Positions 36,354 through 48,329 of a stretch of DNA of 64,000 nt are shown here, in pieces (the first letter of the stretch is position 1; the number at the start of each line of letters is the position of its first letter). The stretch is from Gnetum montanum (taxonomy: Eukaryota; Streptophyta; Gnetopsida; Gnetales; Gnetaceae), in contig MNCI01011044.1 of the NCBI GenBank assembly GCA_015680685.1, positions 572,105 through 636,104 of the forward strand, written 5' to 3'. Position numbers and translations under genes: made by a program. Below the pieces are notes generated by a model. The model saw only the letters and a program-made list of their open reading frames with translations, had not been told where the DNA came from and made no database searches.

Positions 36354-36447
36354 AAAACTTGTTGATTATGATTTTTAACCATATTTATTACTTATGATCN
36401 CAAAACTTGTTGATTATGATTTTTAACCATATTTATTACTTATGATC
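36354..36447. other. 46-bp duplication flanking a single N
   Basis: 36354-36399 and 36402-36447 are identical 46-base copies beginning 'aaaacttgttgattatgatt' and separated by 'nc'. This is the pattern left when two contigs with overlapping ends are joined by a one-base gap. It is most likely an assembly artefact. Confidence 0.85.
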
Positions 36448-38110
36448 ATCAATTTTATAGTAGTCTACACAATGGATAAACTCATCTCTCATTAAATGTG
36501 TGATACCCCTAAAGATTCCTCCTCACTTACTAGTCTTCTTTATTTTAATTGAATATTTTTGAAAACCTAAATAAAAGGTTTTGTAGAATCTTCTACCTCC
36601 TTGGACAAGTTATTGATTAACCTCGACATTGCATATGTATTAAGTTTTTAATTTATAGAAATGGTATTGTTGCATGTTTTGAAAAACATATTTTATATAA
36701 TTTACTGATAATTTTAAGATTTCTATTATCCATCTAGTTTATAATTTGTGAAGGGCTTGATTTGTGTATTTGAAAATATGCATGAGCATTATGAACACCA
36801 CATTTTTATATATTTAACTTAATTGGAAGATGGATTCCCTACTTCAAAAAGGTGTATTTGTAAGTTGTGCAAGTTAGGAGCCCTTGAAGATTAGTTACAT
36901 GTGTTTCTATTTTGTGTTGTGACTACCCATTGAGATCATTTGAGACATCATTACAATGTTACAACAAAAAATTCACATGATTTATTTTCCCTGCAATCAT
37001 TAATGTTTGGTCTATTTTTAAACTCTATGGCTGTTTTTACATCAAAATGTAATTTCTATCTAATAAATTCTATGAATTATTTGAGATAAGAAATTCTATG
37101 AATTTTTTGAGATAATAAAGCTTTAGTTTTATTTTATATATTTTGAACTTTGGACATAATAAAACTTTAGCAAGAGGGAGTATGCATGTATGAAGTCATT
37201 TCCTAAGTTATTGAGATAAATAATAAGTTGACAAAAGAGTAAGAGTGAAAAAGCAGAGAAGTGGACAAAAAAACTGAAGCTTATTAGTTATAGGTTAAAA
37301 GTTTCATTCAGATTTAACAGAAACCTGATTTTGGCGCTGGTCATTCTGCATGTTTAGGCAACAAAATTTGTACAGGGACTTTTTCTTTGTTTTTATTTTT
37401 TTATATTTGGTTCTTATTTTTTAATGAAAAGATGAGTGTCCTGATCTATACCCTAGGGTGAAATATTTTCTATATTAAAGAAAAAAAATTCGTTATAATG
37501 CAAGATTTTGTTAAAAAAATATTTACTGGCTGCATTAAAATGCAGAACTTTGGAAATCATGCTCTGCAAAATAAATTTAAGATTAAACCGCAAACATCTT
37601 TAATAGCAAAATCACATCTAACGATGAAAGGTTTGTAGATGAAAATTTTGGACTGTTTTTATAGTTTTTTGAAAAATGTTTTTCCTAAGGAGAGTGTTTT
37701 CAAGTAGCGGAGATTCATCACGCAATATTCTGATGAAAATTCGGAAAGGTAAGCTCCGTTAATAGATGTTGTCCTATTAAAAAAGCTCCGTCCTGAACGC
37801 GTCCTCCTGAACTTCAGGAATGTGTGCACGTATCGAGATTCGAGTGATTTTTCCGCCTCGTTTTTGACTAAGAGGATCATGGATGGTGTTACACAGTGGA
37901 AATGGGTGGAAAGAAAGATGGATTACAGTACGACAATGAATTTTTGTACTTGTTATACAATTGACTTGTGGTAACATTGAGCCACGCGCTTGACATATTT
38001 TCACAACATCATCGCATCCAAAGGCGCTTGAGCATATTTCCACAACCTTTCTAATGAGATGACCATACACTGCCGCCCAAACCGCAGCATTCCTGCTGGA
38101 GCAATATATT
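36448..38110. other. Interval upstream of the AP2/ERF pseudogene
   Basis: AT-rich to about 37650, then GC content rises. Minus-strand ORFs at 38163-37777 (128 codons, with 'SSRNAAVWAAVYGHLIRKVV') and 38321-38001 overlap in different frames and have no domain I know. This could be former promoter and 5' leader of the AP2/ERF gene, or a separate minus-strand remnant. Confidence 0.35.
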
Positions 38111-38236
38111 TCATTATTTTGATGATGGTGTTCCCGTAACACAGGGATCCCCTTGAAATCCATCCCTGGTTGTTTTTTTCATTATTTTGATGATGGTGCT
38201 TCTGTAGCACAGGGATCCCCTTGGGGTTGTTTTTTT
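38111..38236. repeat. Tandem duplication, period 68
   Basis: A block beginning 'tcattattttgatgatggtg' and containing 'cacagggatccccttg' occurs at 38111 and again at 38179, each followed by 'ggttgttttttt'. The two copies lie directly before the AP2/ERF pseudogene and differ at several positions, including a deletion of about ten bases. Confidence 0.85.
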
Positions 38237-38270
38237 CCTTTGTTTTAACTGTTTCTTTTGTTTTGTAATA

Positions 38271-38806
38271 GCAGAACAATCTTCCAAGTCTATCCAGGCA
38301 CACAAAAAGAAAGAGTCTCACAGCTTCAGAGGAGTGAGGTGGAGAAAATGGGAACGATGGGCGGCAGAGATTAGAGTGCCAAAGTCTACAAAGAAAATCT
38401 GGTTACGTTCATTCTCAAGCGTAGAGCAGGCTGCCAGGGCTTATGATGGTGCAGCGTATTGTCTTAAATGACCCGATTCATATTTTAATTTTCCTGATTC
38501 TCCTCCGAACAATATTGAGCCTGTTGTGATAGATTCTGCTGACGCAATTCGTGCTGTCTCTCGCGCTTATGCAATGCAGGTGGATTCAGTTTTGGATAAG
38601 AAATAGATGGTCATATTATTTCTGTTGAGCAAACACCTAACAACAACAATAACACTGCTGATGATCAGCTGACAGATCAGAGAATTTTGGGTGACAACAG
38701 TTACTTTGAACGATTATTTCTCTCTCCACCAGCCTGATGAACTGCAAGTGCAGTTGAATAATATTCATTGTTTCCGCTAGGATTTTACTGAATTTCCCAA
38801 TATTTA
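38271..38806 (+). pseudogene. AP2/ERF (DREB/ERF-type) transcription factor pseudogene
   Basis: AP2/ERF proteins bind GCC-box or DRE elements in the nucleus through one AP2 domain of about 58 residues. The frame from 38271 gives a basic lead, then the domain from 38325: 'FRGVRWRKWERWAAEIRV', then 'WLRSF' (usually WLGSF or similar) and 'EQAARAYDGAAYCLK', then a TGA at 38469-38471 where Gly is expected, then 'PDSYFNFPDSPP'. The same frame runs on through 'DSADAIRAVSRAYAMQ', typical of the region after the domain, to TAG at 38604-38606. A frameshift there opens 'DGHIISVEQTPNNNNN' and an acidic tail, and a further shift leads to 'DFTEFPNI' ending at 38804-38806. No start codon precedes 38271; 'tttgttttgtaatag' just upstream could be an intron acceptor, so the first exon may be missing. 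Two stops and two shifts make it a pseudogene, but decay is mild. Confidence 0.85.
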
Positions 38807-40363
38807 AACCCTTGTGCCTGTGTCAATTTTGAATGACAAGCTTTTGATCATTATGATATGGTAATAGCTTATTCTGCAATGAAATTGAAATGCTATCATG
38901 TAATGCATAAGATTCAAAATGATGTCTTGGTTTGGTGGTAAGAGTTTGGCTTAGACATCCAAAATCATTTTTCAGAAATCTCATTTTTAGTTAATTGTTT
39001 CAATTTACCAAAATCATATTTTGGTTATCAAAATATGTAATACATAAAAATATTAAATGTGTTGCTATTAAAGTCCTGCCTTTCCTTAGAGCCCAAATTT
39101 GGTGCTACCATAAATTGAAAAATTGAATCTAATTGATAAATGGGCAGCCATTTTTATAAATTGCATCCGGAAAAATCTAAATAAATTAGTGTAACAATCG
39201 GATTAAAATCATAAATACCATAAAAATAGAGCAATTATATCCATCGATATTGGTAGCTGCATTTTAAAAAAATTTTTCATCCAAAAGCTCAGTTAAAGTT
39301 GAAAATCAAATATAGAAATTTTAGTTTTCCTTTAGTATTAGTATCAGTTTTAGTAATAAATAGGATAGTAAACTTTAAAAATTAATAAAATATAATATTA
39401 TAAATTACATTAAATGTCGGATTTAATTTTTAATGGCTTCCATTTTGCATTGATATATCCCAGATCTTGCAATTAACGGCAGATTTTTCAAACTATGAAT
39501 GCTACTATTCCAAGAATAAAAATTGAAAAACTCAAAATGGAGTGGGAATTCTAATCAAAACCATTTCAAAAATAAAATTTAAAAATTCCAATTGGAGGGA
39601 GAATTCAAAGCAGAGGCAATTAGAAAAGGAAAAAAGTTAAGAATTTCAATCTAAGCTATGGACAAATAAATCTATTTAAAAAATAAAAGTAAAAATATTG
39701 ACTTGAAGTGAAAATACAAAGCAGAGGGGAACAAAAACATTATCAAGATATATAACTTCCCCGAATCTTAAGAGCACCTCAAGTTTCATATAAGCATACA
39801 AATCCTGCCTGTTTACACCCTGTAAATGTATTGATTAATATGAGCTGTGAGGTTGCAATGAAAGCGCCAATTTGACATTGTTTTAAGGTTTTAATGTATT
39901 TTAGACTTTTATATAGAATCTGTTCAATGAGAGGTCATTATTGATAGTGTATGTCTTTATTTATGTATATATCTATAAATATTATTGAGATGAAAGGCAT
40001 GGGTGATTCAAAATTTATGCCCAACGGTATGTAGTACATATAGCAGTAAAGCTAAAGATCATATTTTCTTCCAATGTCATGTATTAAACATAAGATATTA
40101 TGATTATAGATTTATCTGATTTATTGTAAATGTTATAAGACCACATATTAATTGATGTTTCAAAACTTAGGTAATAAGTCTAAAAAGTTTAACAAGGACT
40201 AAGTAAAATTTCATTTCAATTGCAATTTCAATATTATGACTTAAACAACCTGTCCTTTAAAATTTTCATCCTATTTTTTATGGTAATCATCCCTCTCCAA
40301 AGCTCTTAACACGATGTTAATTCAACTTCAAGACATCGGATAGCGCTAAACACCGGTTACCAA
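38807..40363. other. Interval downstream of the AP2/ERF pseudogene
   Basis: AT-rich. The first 80 bases may be former 3' untranslated sequence. No other gene or element recognised. Confidence 0.5.
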
Positions 40364-40545
40364 ACTATGTTTGTAAATGTTTCGCTTCTTAAACAAGGAA
40401 GTAGAGCTAGATATACAGTTCGTGTTCTCATGATCAAGATTTCCCGATTCAAGTATTTCAAAAACGTATTAGAAACTATGTTGGACAATGTTTCACTTCT
40501 TAAACATGATCCAGATTTCCTGATTCAAGTATTTCAAAAACGTAC
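40364..40545. repeat. Tandem duplication with a 31-bp insertion
   Basis: 40364-40468 and 40474-40544 share 'gtttc', 'cttcttaaaca' and a common end 'gattcaagtatttcaaaaac'. The first copy contains about 31 extra bases (ggaagtagag to gtgttct). The 61-codon ORF over it (40367-40552) is therefore internally duplicated and not a supported gene. Confidence 0.75.
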
Positions 40546-40784
40546 CCAATAAATAGTGCAAGTTTGCCCCATTCCCACTTCTCGGTCACAGGTATTGAAA
40601 GGGATCGATGCTGGAAATATTTGGGTATGAACCATTTCACCATATGTTACAGATCTGGATTTTGAACATCGCGATACCATTCTCGTTCAACATCAAAAAA
40701 GAAACGTGGAATAATCAAACCAACCAAAATTCAAGTCAATAGAGCTGCTTCATTTCTTGTCAAAGGTGGCAAGCTGACATCATG

Positions 40785-40807
40785 TCAGTCTGATCACATC
40801 AGACTGA
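40785..40807. repeat. Perfect 10-bp inverted repeat
   Basis: 'tcagtctgat', 'cac', 'atcagactga' is a perfect hairpin with a 3-base loop. It is too short to be a terminator of any known plant gene here and no T-run follows. Possibly a binding site or a chance palindrome. Confidence 0.7.
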
Positions 40808-40962
40808 AAACTTCCATGTCACCTTACTAATGGCAGGGGTTATCAATCTGATTTTGTCCGATACTGGAGTAGTTTTGTTGAAAGAGTTTCCTATCTTGGG
40901 TTGTTGGGCTGTGATTTTGAATTCCTTTAACCAAAACATGCTAATAACATTGATACGTTATT

Positions 40963-41250
40963 GTCTTCATAGATTATCTTTCATATTTTTGATGGGATGC
41001 TGGTCAAAGAAAGCAATCAGCATTCCTTACTATTTCAAAACAATCATAAACAAACTATAATATTTTACAAATTGTAACAAATTCTCATGATGGTGTGTTA
41101 CTATCTTAGTGGCTTATCTTTCATATTCTTAATGAGGTGCTAATCAAAGAAAGCTATCTAAACGTCACAATTGCTTGCTATTTTTTTTTAAAAAAACATG
41201 AACAGACCATAGCATTTTAAAAGTTAGAAAAAATTTTCATGAAGACTTGT
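40963..41250. repeat. Tandem duplication, period about 140
   Basis: 'ttatctttcatattt' with 'tcaaagaaagc' and later 'aacaaac' or 'aacagacc' occurs near 40976 and near 41116. The second copy is more diverged. The 76-codon ORF at 40830-41060 lies partly in the first copy and has no domain. Confidence 0.6.
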
Positions 41251-44120
41251 TTGCTTAGTAGCAAAGTAGCTTTTCAAGTCATAAAAAGTTATAAGGTTCA
41301 ATTTAAATTAACAAAATTTTAGCTTAAGGTTGTTTTTTTAAAGCAATGGACATGTTTTTAATTTCTATCTTCTCTTTTTTATTCTAACTAAACATTTTCA
41401 TACAAGAGGTTTGGAAGAAATCTGATTCTATTTGGTTAGGACAAGGCTAAAATGATGATGAGGTTTGATAGACTTTTATTTTCAATTCTTTTTTTCAAGA
41501 ATATTATTTTAATGTTTCATTTTTTGTTGATTCTTTCCAAAAACCAAAAGTCTTATTAAAATACACCAACAATACATTAACATCAAAGACACCTTCCTCC
41601 ATAAATAAAGGAACTAGATATAAAATATAGTACATCATGATTTCAATTTACCAATAAAAGAAATGAGAAAAAGAAAAGGTTTAATGATTTTGGAGGTGCC
41701 AATACTAATTTTTATCCTTGCAATGAATCCTATAAAACCTCCCCTCTAAGGTAGGAAAAAGATCAAGCATTGCTCTTTATCAAAAAGTCTCCTTTTAGGT
41801 TTTCACTTCCAATAAATGACCTTCTATAAATTAAAATAAACTAAAAAGTTATTTGAATCACAAATGGTAGAAAATTATAAATCTTCTATATGAAATTAAG
41901 GAATAGTATAGTAAGCATCCTTCCATACACATAAGGAAGAAAATATAGAACTAATATTAATAGAGTACTTTCTTCTCTTACCATAAACTTGAAATAAAAA
42001 TTTTATACAAAGATTCAAATTTATCTTGGAAAGGCAAAAGAATTTTATTTCATTTTAGAACATTTTTAAGAGAAAATAAATTTTAAATTTTTTTTTTCAT
42101 AAGAAATTTTTATTATAATTTTTTTAGCCAAAAGTTTCATATAAAGCTTTTATCTTGTACTTTTCTTCAACCACTAAGATTTAAGGGAGAGATTTTTGTC
42201 TTTTATTTTTTTTCCATATTTCTCAAAGTTGAAAAGCTTTTCTTATTTTTCATTTTTAATAGATAATATTGCCCAAGAGTGGCCCATGGTTTGAGTAACA
42301 TCCTTCAAAAAATAACTAATGAAAAACTTAAGGATGAAAAGCTTGAAAATAAACTTATTTTACAACTACAACAATGGTTGTGCTAGTAACCATCATATTC
42401 CAATCTCAAATAGTTTTCCTTATTTTCAAATAGTATGGTTTTGTAATTAAGGTTATAATTATTGTTAAATGATCTTAAATAAAAGGTTATTTTATAATTA
42501 CAAGCATACCTTTGAATGAAACCAATTAGGATTTGACTTAAGCTATTTATGATAATAGTGTAGAGGTGATGTGAAAATGAAATTGCATATTTATCAATCA
42601 TGACTAATGAAAGCTAGAGAAAATGAAATAAGAAAAGACTTGATCATTCTTCTTGGATAGGTCTTCATCTATACAAGGGAGTAGTATTAGATTGCCTCTA
42701 AATAATAGGTGCTAAAGAAGATAACACTAAAACATCTAGAACATGATCCACAAATACTAATTCATTCCTAGTTTTTGCACTGATAAAGTTTCTTATTTAT
42801 GTTTTTTTTTTGTTTTTTGCATTTCTCTTATTACATTGAATGCATAATATTGAATGTAGCATATATTTAAATTTTTTATGGCATCCAAAAATTAGATGTT
42901 ACAAGTGAAATTTGAAAAAATTATACTCTAGTAGATCAAGAAATAAAAAATAAATAATATTAAAGTCTGCAAGGTATCACAAAGGTGAAGCAACTAAACT
43001 TGGATAATACACATCCTCTTTCAATGGCATTTCTTATTAAATCATGTCTCAACATATAGTTAAGCCTTCACAAGGATGATATTAATAGGTATCAATAATG
43101 AAAATATCTTTACAAAGTCCATTTCATTCACATTGCGGAACTTAAACTTATAAGAGCCAAAGAATTAACAACTTTAAGAAATATGAGTACCTTTGAGAGT
43201 AGGTGAAGTAATGAACAAAATTCATTGCCTTTCTTAGATGCTAACATAGTAAGAAAAGAGACTTACATTTTGCTCCTTAATGATTAGAGCTCTCAACATT
43301 TGTAATATAACTTCTTTTCATACATAGACTAGTCATTAGGATACCATCTTTAAACTTAATGACTTTGGTAAAAAGAATATCACCAAAGTAAGGACAAAAT
43401 TGATTGATTCTTAGCCAAATAAAGTAGATGTTCCTTCTTGTATAAATATGGTCTTAGAAATTTAAATAATAATAATTATTTTTCAAATAAAAAGATCATG
43501 AAGATTTCCTAAATCAAAGGTATTTATGAGAAAATAGCTACAGTTTTAAAAACAAATGATGTTCTTATAGTCTTTAAATCCTATAAAAGATCTCTAATTT
43601 TTCATAGTTGTAAAGATAAAAAAATATTCTAAATCATATGGTGTTTATAAAATCTCTTGTATATGTGTTAAATATTATATTAGTGAAGTTGATAGACCTT
43701 TTTCTGTTAGATTGGCTTGAAACACATACAATGTAATTGATCTTTAAAATTACCTTTTTTAGAACACATAGAAAATGATAACTCCTTTAGAAATCATAAA
43801 TGGTTAATAGATAATAGTGAATTTTTTTTTGCATAATGGATAACTTTATAGATAAAAACATTAAAGATACATTTGAAATTAAAAGTCATTCTAATAACAC
43901 TAATGAAGATCAACACTATTTTACCTACTTAGTTTGGTAGCCTATTTTAACATAAATTAAGAAATTTAGAGATATTTTAAAATCCTACTTAATTTAATTT
44001 TTTCTCTCCCTAATTTTTTTCCTTTTCCTTTTCCTTTCCAAGTAGTATGTAGTATGCTTTATGCTCATTTACAAACTCATTGTCTTATATGTTAGAAGTT
44101 ATGAGTTCAATTATAATTAT
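41251..44120. other. AT-rich interval, no supported gene
   Basis: No coding sequence supported. A pyrimidine microsatellite with 'ccttttccttttcc' lies near 44020-44040. Just before the gypsy-3 LTR, 'gaagttatgagttcaatt' (about 44096-44113) resembles a degraded tRNA-type B box as seen in plant SINEs. Confidence 0.5.
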
Positions 44121-44907
44121 TGATGAATCGCAAGTGGGTTATGTCGACAAGCATGCATTGATGTGTTGATGTAGCATCTGCCTATGCCTATATAAATGCA
44201 CATACCCATTGCATTTATGGCATTGATTAGTTAGTAGGTTAGTTGAGTTCTTGCAGTTTGTTCCCACCAAAGTTAAAATAATTTTTGAGTGCCCGTAGTA
44301 GGAGTCAAGGATAGTATGGATCATTATTTAAGCACCAATGTACCTAGACACATTAATGTGATGATTATAAAGATGAGATTTTTGATCTACCTTGCAACAT
44401 TTGGAAATAGATTAATGTTTACTTTTATAGAATTTACTATTCTTGAATGTTACTTCCATGTTCTCAATTAATTATTACACTTAATTAATAGTACGAACAC
44501 CTTGAGCATAACGTTAACACTCGATAATCCTAGCAATGCTAATACTTGGTAACCCAGTAGTGTTTTAATGCATTCAGGATGTGTGCAAAAAGTGCGACTA
44601 GATACTTATGTTAGCAAGTAGGCTAGAACACTAGATAATTACTTAGATTAATTCTTAATCAATTACTTTGATCCATGCTTAGGATAATTAGATAAAAATA
44701 TATAATTAATACAAATCATGTGCCTTGGCTCCACTTAACCTACCCTTGCACTTACACAAGTATAGCTTGGAATACAATGATCACATCTATAAATCACTAT
44801 CTTTACTATTGGCATTTGGAGAACTAAAGTCCATGAAATTTGACTGGATCACTAGAGAACACTTCTAATTTGTATGGATGGGTGTAAGAACTACTCATAT
44901 CTCATCA
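44121..44907 (+). repeat. gypsy-3 5' LTR
   Basis: 787 bp, from TGATGAATCGCAAGTG to CTCATCA. It aligns along its length with 60738-61538, e.g. 'cctagacacattaatgtgat' here against 'cctagacacattgatgtgat' there. It carries the former promoter. Small ORFs inside (44139-44324 minus and 44289-44471 plus) are LTR sequence, not genes. Confidence 0.9.
44188..44197 (+). promoter_or_regulatory. TATA box of gypsy-3 5' LTR
   Basis: 'ctatataaat' about 70 bases into the LTR; the 3' LTR has 'ctttataaat' at the equivalent place (60811-60820). It is the only strong TATA match in this part of the LTR. Confidence 0.6.
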
Positions 44908-44908
44908 T

Positions 44909-44927
44909 TGGAACCATCACTAGGAAC
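44909..44927 (+). promoter_or_regulatory. gypsy-3 primer-binding site
   Basis: 'tggaaccatcactaggaac' begins one base after the LTR. Plant Athila/Tat elements commonly carry a site of the form TGGCGCC-GTTGCC-GGGGAAC (from memory); this matches if C-to-T and G-to-A changes and a one-base loss are allowed. The first-strand primer would have been a tRNA. Confidence 0.6.
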
Positions 44928-45749
44928 TTTAGTTAACTAATTATGCTACCTAGAAGAGATAGTAAATTATTCACAAATGTTGTAAAAGGAACTTAGCACT
45001 AACATAATTAGAAAAAAATAAAATAAAAGCACACTATTTTTCTTAGTTACTAATATGGATTTCTCTTGCAAGGAAGACTCTCCACCATTGTTCATAGGCG
45101 AATCCAATTAGGAAAGGTAGGAAGGCCATAAGAATTTCGTCCCTTAATAATTCAAGGTGGTCTATACCCATCCAGATGCCTACACGCTAGACTTCACCTT
45201 CATCCTACACTAAAATGAGTAACTATAGTGTAGGGACATGGATGGTATCATTATGTTTCCTCTCAACTAATATGTTCCTGTATTATTGTTGAACAATCTT
45301 ATTAGACTAGGCATTATAGGACTCAATGCAAAGTACAAGGTACAAGCTCATTCTTATCGAGATTATCATCCCACAAAAGCATAGAAAAACAAAGATTGCC
45401 AAATGGAAACCCAATATGAGGCCTCAAAAGGAAAATAGTTTCCTACCCACTTTTCCTTGCAAACACACAAAGAAGGTAAGGACTTATTTTCAGGGATTTC
45501 TAAATACATTGATTCTTCTTCTCTCTTTGATGAGGAGAACCTTAACTAGCATCTGCAGTCCACTGTGGACAATCCTCATTTTGGGAAGAATGGACTAAAA
45601 GATTAGGGGTCCTTGAAAAGGGATAGCCAAGACAAGAACAACAACAAGCATCAAGAAAAGAAACAACGTGGTTATGCATGTTAGGAACCAAAGAAGAGGA
45701 AGTAGTAGGCAGTACTTCGGTGCTAGCTCCTCTTCTTCTTCTCTTACTT

Positions 45750-46860
45750 CATCCTCATAATCTTATTTCTCAAACCCCAATCAAAGTTGCAGAGGTGATA
45801 CCATGATGGAGGTAAATTATGGGATAGTCATGATCATAGATCCCACTATAATGACAAAGACAATGGGCACAGGCAACAAGAAGATTATCAAAATAGAGAA
45901 AAGAGGAACATCAAAACTTATCATAGGCATCATGGTCATGATAGGGATCACTGAGATTGCTATGACTATGATGAGCCCCTACTAGAAACTAGAAACATGA
46001 TGAACATTGTAGAGGCTATACAGATACTAACTAGGCACATGAAGGACAACCAAATCAAATAGTTGGATATGAATAATATAGCCAAGTTTGAAGGGGGATA
46101 TAATTTGAATTCATAAAATCATTTGAAAGCCTTTTGTGATGCTTGTGCCTTGCAAAAAATAGAAAATAAATGGAAAAATTGGAAACTATTCGCATAGAAA
46201 CTCATCAAAGATGCTAAAAATTTGTACTAGTCTTTGGAATTAGAATCTATTCGGAGGTGGAGTACAATGCTTGAACTATTCAATGACAAGTATTAGAATG
46301 ACAAATAGGGCTCTCATGAATCCTTGGATGTAGCCATGAATAGGTACAACTCCTTGTTACATTAATACCTAGGCCATGAATATTCTCAAAGGGATCAATT
46401 GTGCCACATCATAGATGAGCTTCTAACTAAAACAAGGAAGACTCTTGGGGTTTATGTTCAAGGGAGACTTTTAAAGCTAAGGGTTCATTAGATATAAAGG
46501 CTCATCAAGTAATGAGAAAGTGTAGAGGAATACAACACTCTTTGCAAAAGGAAGATCCTTGTCTATGACAATGAGGAGGAGGCACTACTTGATGAAGTGG
46601 TACAAAGGAAAACCTTGTTGATACAAAAATATATCTTTGAAATATAGACTAAAGTTAATAAAATGTGGGACTTCTTAGATGAAAAATTATCAATTGCTAT
46701 AAACATTACAAAAGAGAGTAGAGATTATGGAGGTAGTGGTTGTGAATAAATGAAGAAAAGGGAGGCTAAACATTACCATTATAAGGCTAAGGGAAAAGTT
46801 GCAATAGTTGAGGAGGTTGTAGATTTTGAGTTAGATGATGACAAGTATGACATATACTAG
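45750..46860 (+). pseudogene. gypsy-3 gag relic
   Basis: Plus-strand frames give a His/Arg/Asp-rich lead (about 45810-45960), then 'NIVEAIQILTRHMKDNQIK' (about 46003-46060), 'IAKFEGGYNLNS' (about 46080-46115) and a helical capsid-like stretch with 'ESIRRWSTMLELFNDKY', 'MNRYNSLLH', 'LCHIIDELLTKTRKTLG' and 'MWDFLDEKLSIAI' to about 46700. It ends near 46860 after a Lys-rich part; a clear CCHC zinc knuckle is not visible. Stops occur every 20-40 codons. The role would have been particle formation. Confidence 0.7.
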
Positions 46861-47639
46861 TATTAACATCCTAAGGGATGTTTCCCTATTCTATCACACT
46901 TATAGGAATCTAGGTTGTATGATTTAAATTTCAAATTACCAAAACAACAAGCACCTAGGAGGTTGCCTTATTTATAAGACAACTACTGATAGTAGTTCCA
47001 TCACCAAACTTATTATATGAGTGGAGTGCCACCTTAACCTCTTGAGCAATATCAACAATGGCAACACTCATAATCATGGGGGATTCCACCTTTAAGGCAG
47101 TAATACCCTTACCATAACTTGATCCTTATGGTATGTTTAGTAACCCTTTTCTTCATGTAACTCTCCTAGTTATGCTTCCTTCTAATACACCTTCTATCCT
47201 CTTGAATATTATAGAGCACCATTATCAAGAGGTAAGTTTCCATTTTCTTACATTCATCCTTACTCTTCCACTTATACACATCCACCTACAATCCCTCTTT
47301 CACCAAATTCATCCATGTAGTGGGAGATCCTAGCATAGGCACAACAAAGAAACTTCATGAGGGTTGTGAACTTATAGCCAACTCCTTAGTCAAGTGTTTC
47401 TGATTCTAAGCCTTGAAAAAGATTCTTCCTTAGAACCAATAGCCCCACAAAGCTCTCATAGATACCTATGGCTATGAACCCTGCTCCTACTTCCTTTGCA
47501 ATGCTTATCGAGCCTCCTTCAAACTAAAACACTCCCCAGTTTTACACCATCATGCTAATCCATGTTGTCACTAATTGGATTAAGGTCAACCATCCTTCAA
47601 GGAAGAGATTGAATCCCTAAAATCCCCTTATTTATTTGT
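46861..47639 (+). other. gypsy-3 gag-protease linker
   Basis: Stop-rich sequence between gag and protease, with proline-, glutamine- and histidine-rich translations, e.g. 'LPKQQAPRRLPYL' near 46940. It is likely the gag C-terminal region. The 66-codon ORF at 47133-47333 is a frame-shifted part of it. Confidence 0.4.
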
Positions 47640-47960
47640 ATATTGTCAAAAATGAACCTTGCAAAGCCTTTTTGGACATAGGTTCAACAGTGAACTTGAT
47701 CTTACAAGAAATTTACAATGCTTGGAACCCAACTCCTTTGAAAAAGAGCAATATAAGGTTAGAACTAGCAAGCCAATCCATGATTGTTCCTTTGGAATTG
47801 ATTTAGGACATTGTGGCCACCATTTGTGGGTGATCATATCCTATTTATTTCTTGGTGATTTATGTGGATATTGCTAAGGTGGACTTCCCTATTATCATGG
47901 GAAGATCATGGTTGATTACAATTGATGCATAGTTGGGGATTCAAGATATCTCCTTGAAAA
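47640..47960 (+). pseudogene. gypsy-3 aspartic protease relic
   Basis: A plus frame reads 'KNEPCKAFLDIGSTVNLIL' (about 47649-47705), i.e. the D-(S/T)-G-(A/S) active-site loop as D-I-G-S with the Asp kept, then about 75 codons later 'VDFPIIMGRSWLITI' (about 47880-47925), matching the conserved (I/L)-(L/M)-G-R-x-W-L block. Stops lie between. The minus and plus ORFs of 63-72 codons here are shadows. It would have processed Gag-Pol. Confidence 0.8.
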
Positions 47961-48329
47961 TTTCCAAGGAGAATGAATTCAAAAATATTGAGAAAAAGCA
48001 TGTTTCATGCATTGCATATAGTAACACAAGGTGCTAATGCATGAAAAGAATATGGACTATAAAGAGCACATTCCTTAAGGCATGTATTTAGTGTGTTGAT
48101 GTCATTGAAATTCAAAGGTGTCTATATGTAGTAGCCAATAAACAAGAGCGCATCCAATGGCTAATAATAGAAAGAGGAGCTAAATCATCAATGTGCATGG
48201 AACCATCCAAGAGTATCACAAGGTCTTACATGGATAGCATGGATCAACTGGAGTAGATCCATCACCAACTCTATATATAAACATGGAGAAATCAATGGGG
48301 GAGAGTTGGAGATCCTTGGGACCTTTAAG

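Noticed and set aside
37777-38163. 128-codon minus ORF as a gene next to the AP2/ERF relic
   Set aside because: Overlaps other minus ORFs in different frames and part of a tandem duplication; no domain recognised, so kept only as a note.
44289-44471. ORF pair at 44289-44471 and 60912-61094 as a duplicated small gene
   Set aside because: They are the same part of the two gypsy-3 LTRs; the duplication is explained by the LTR pair.
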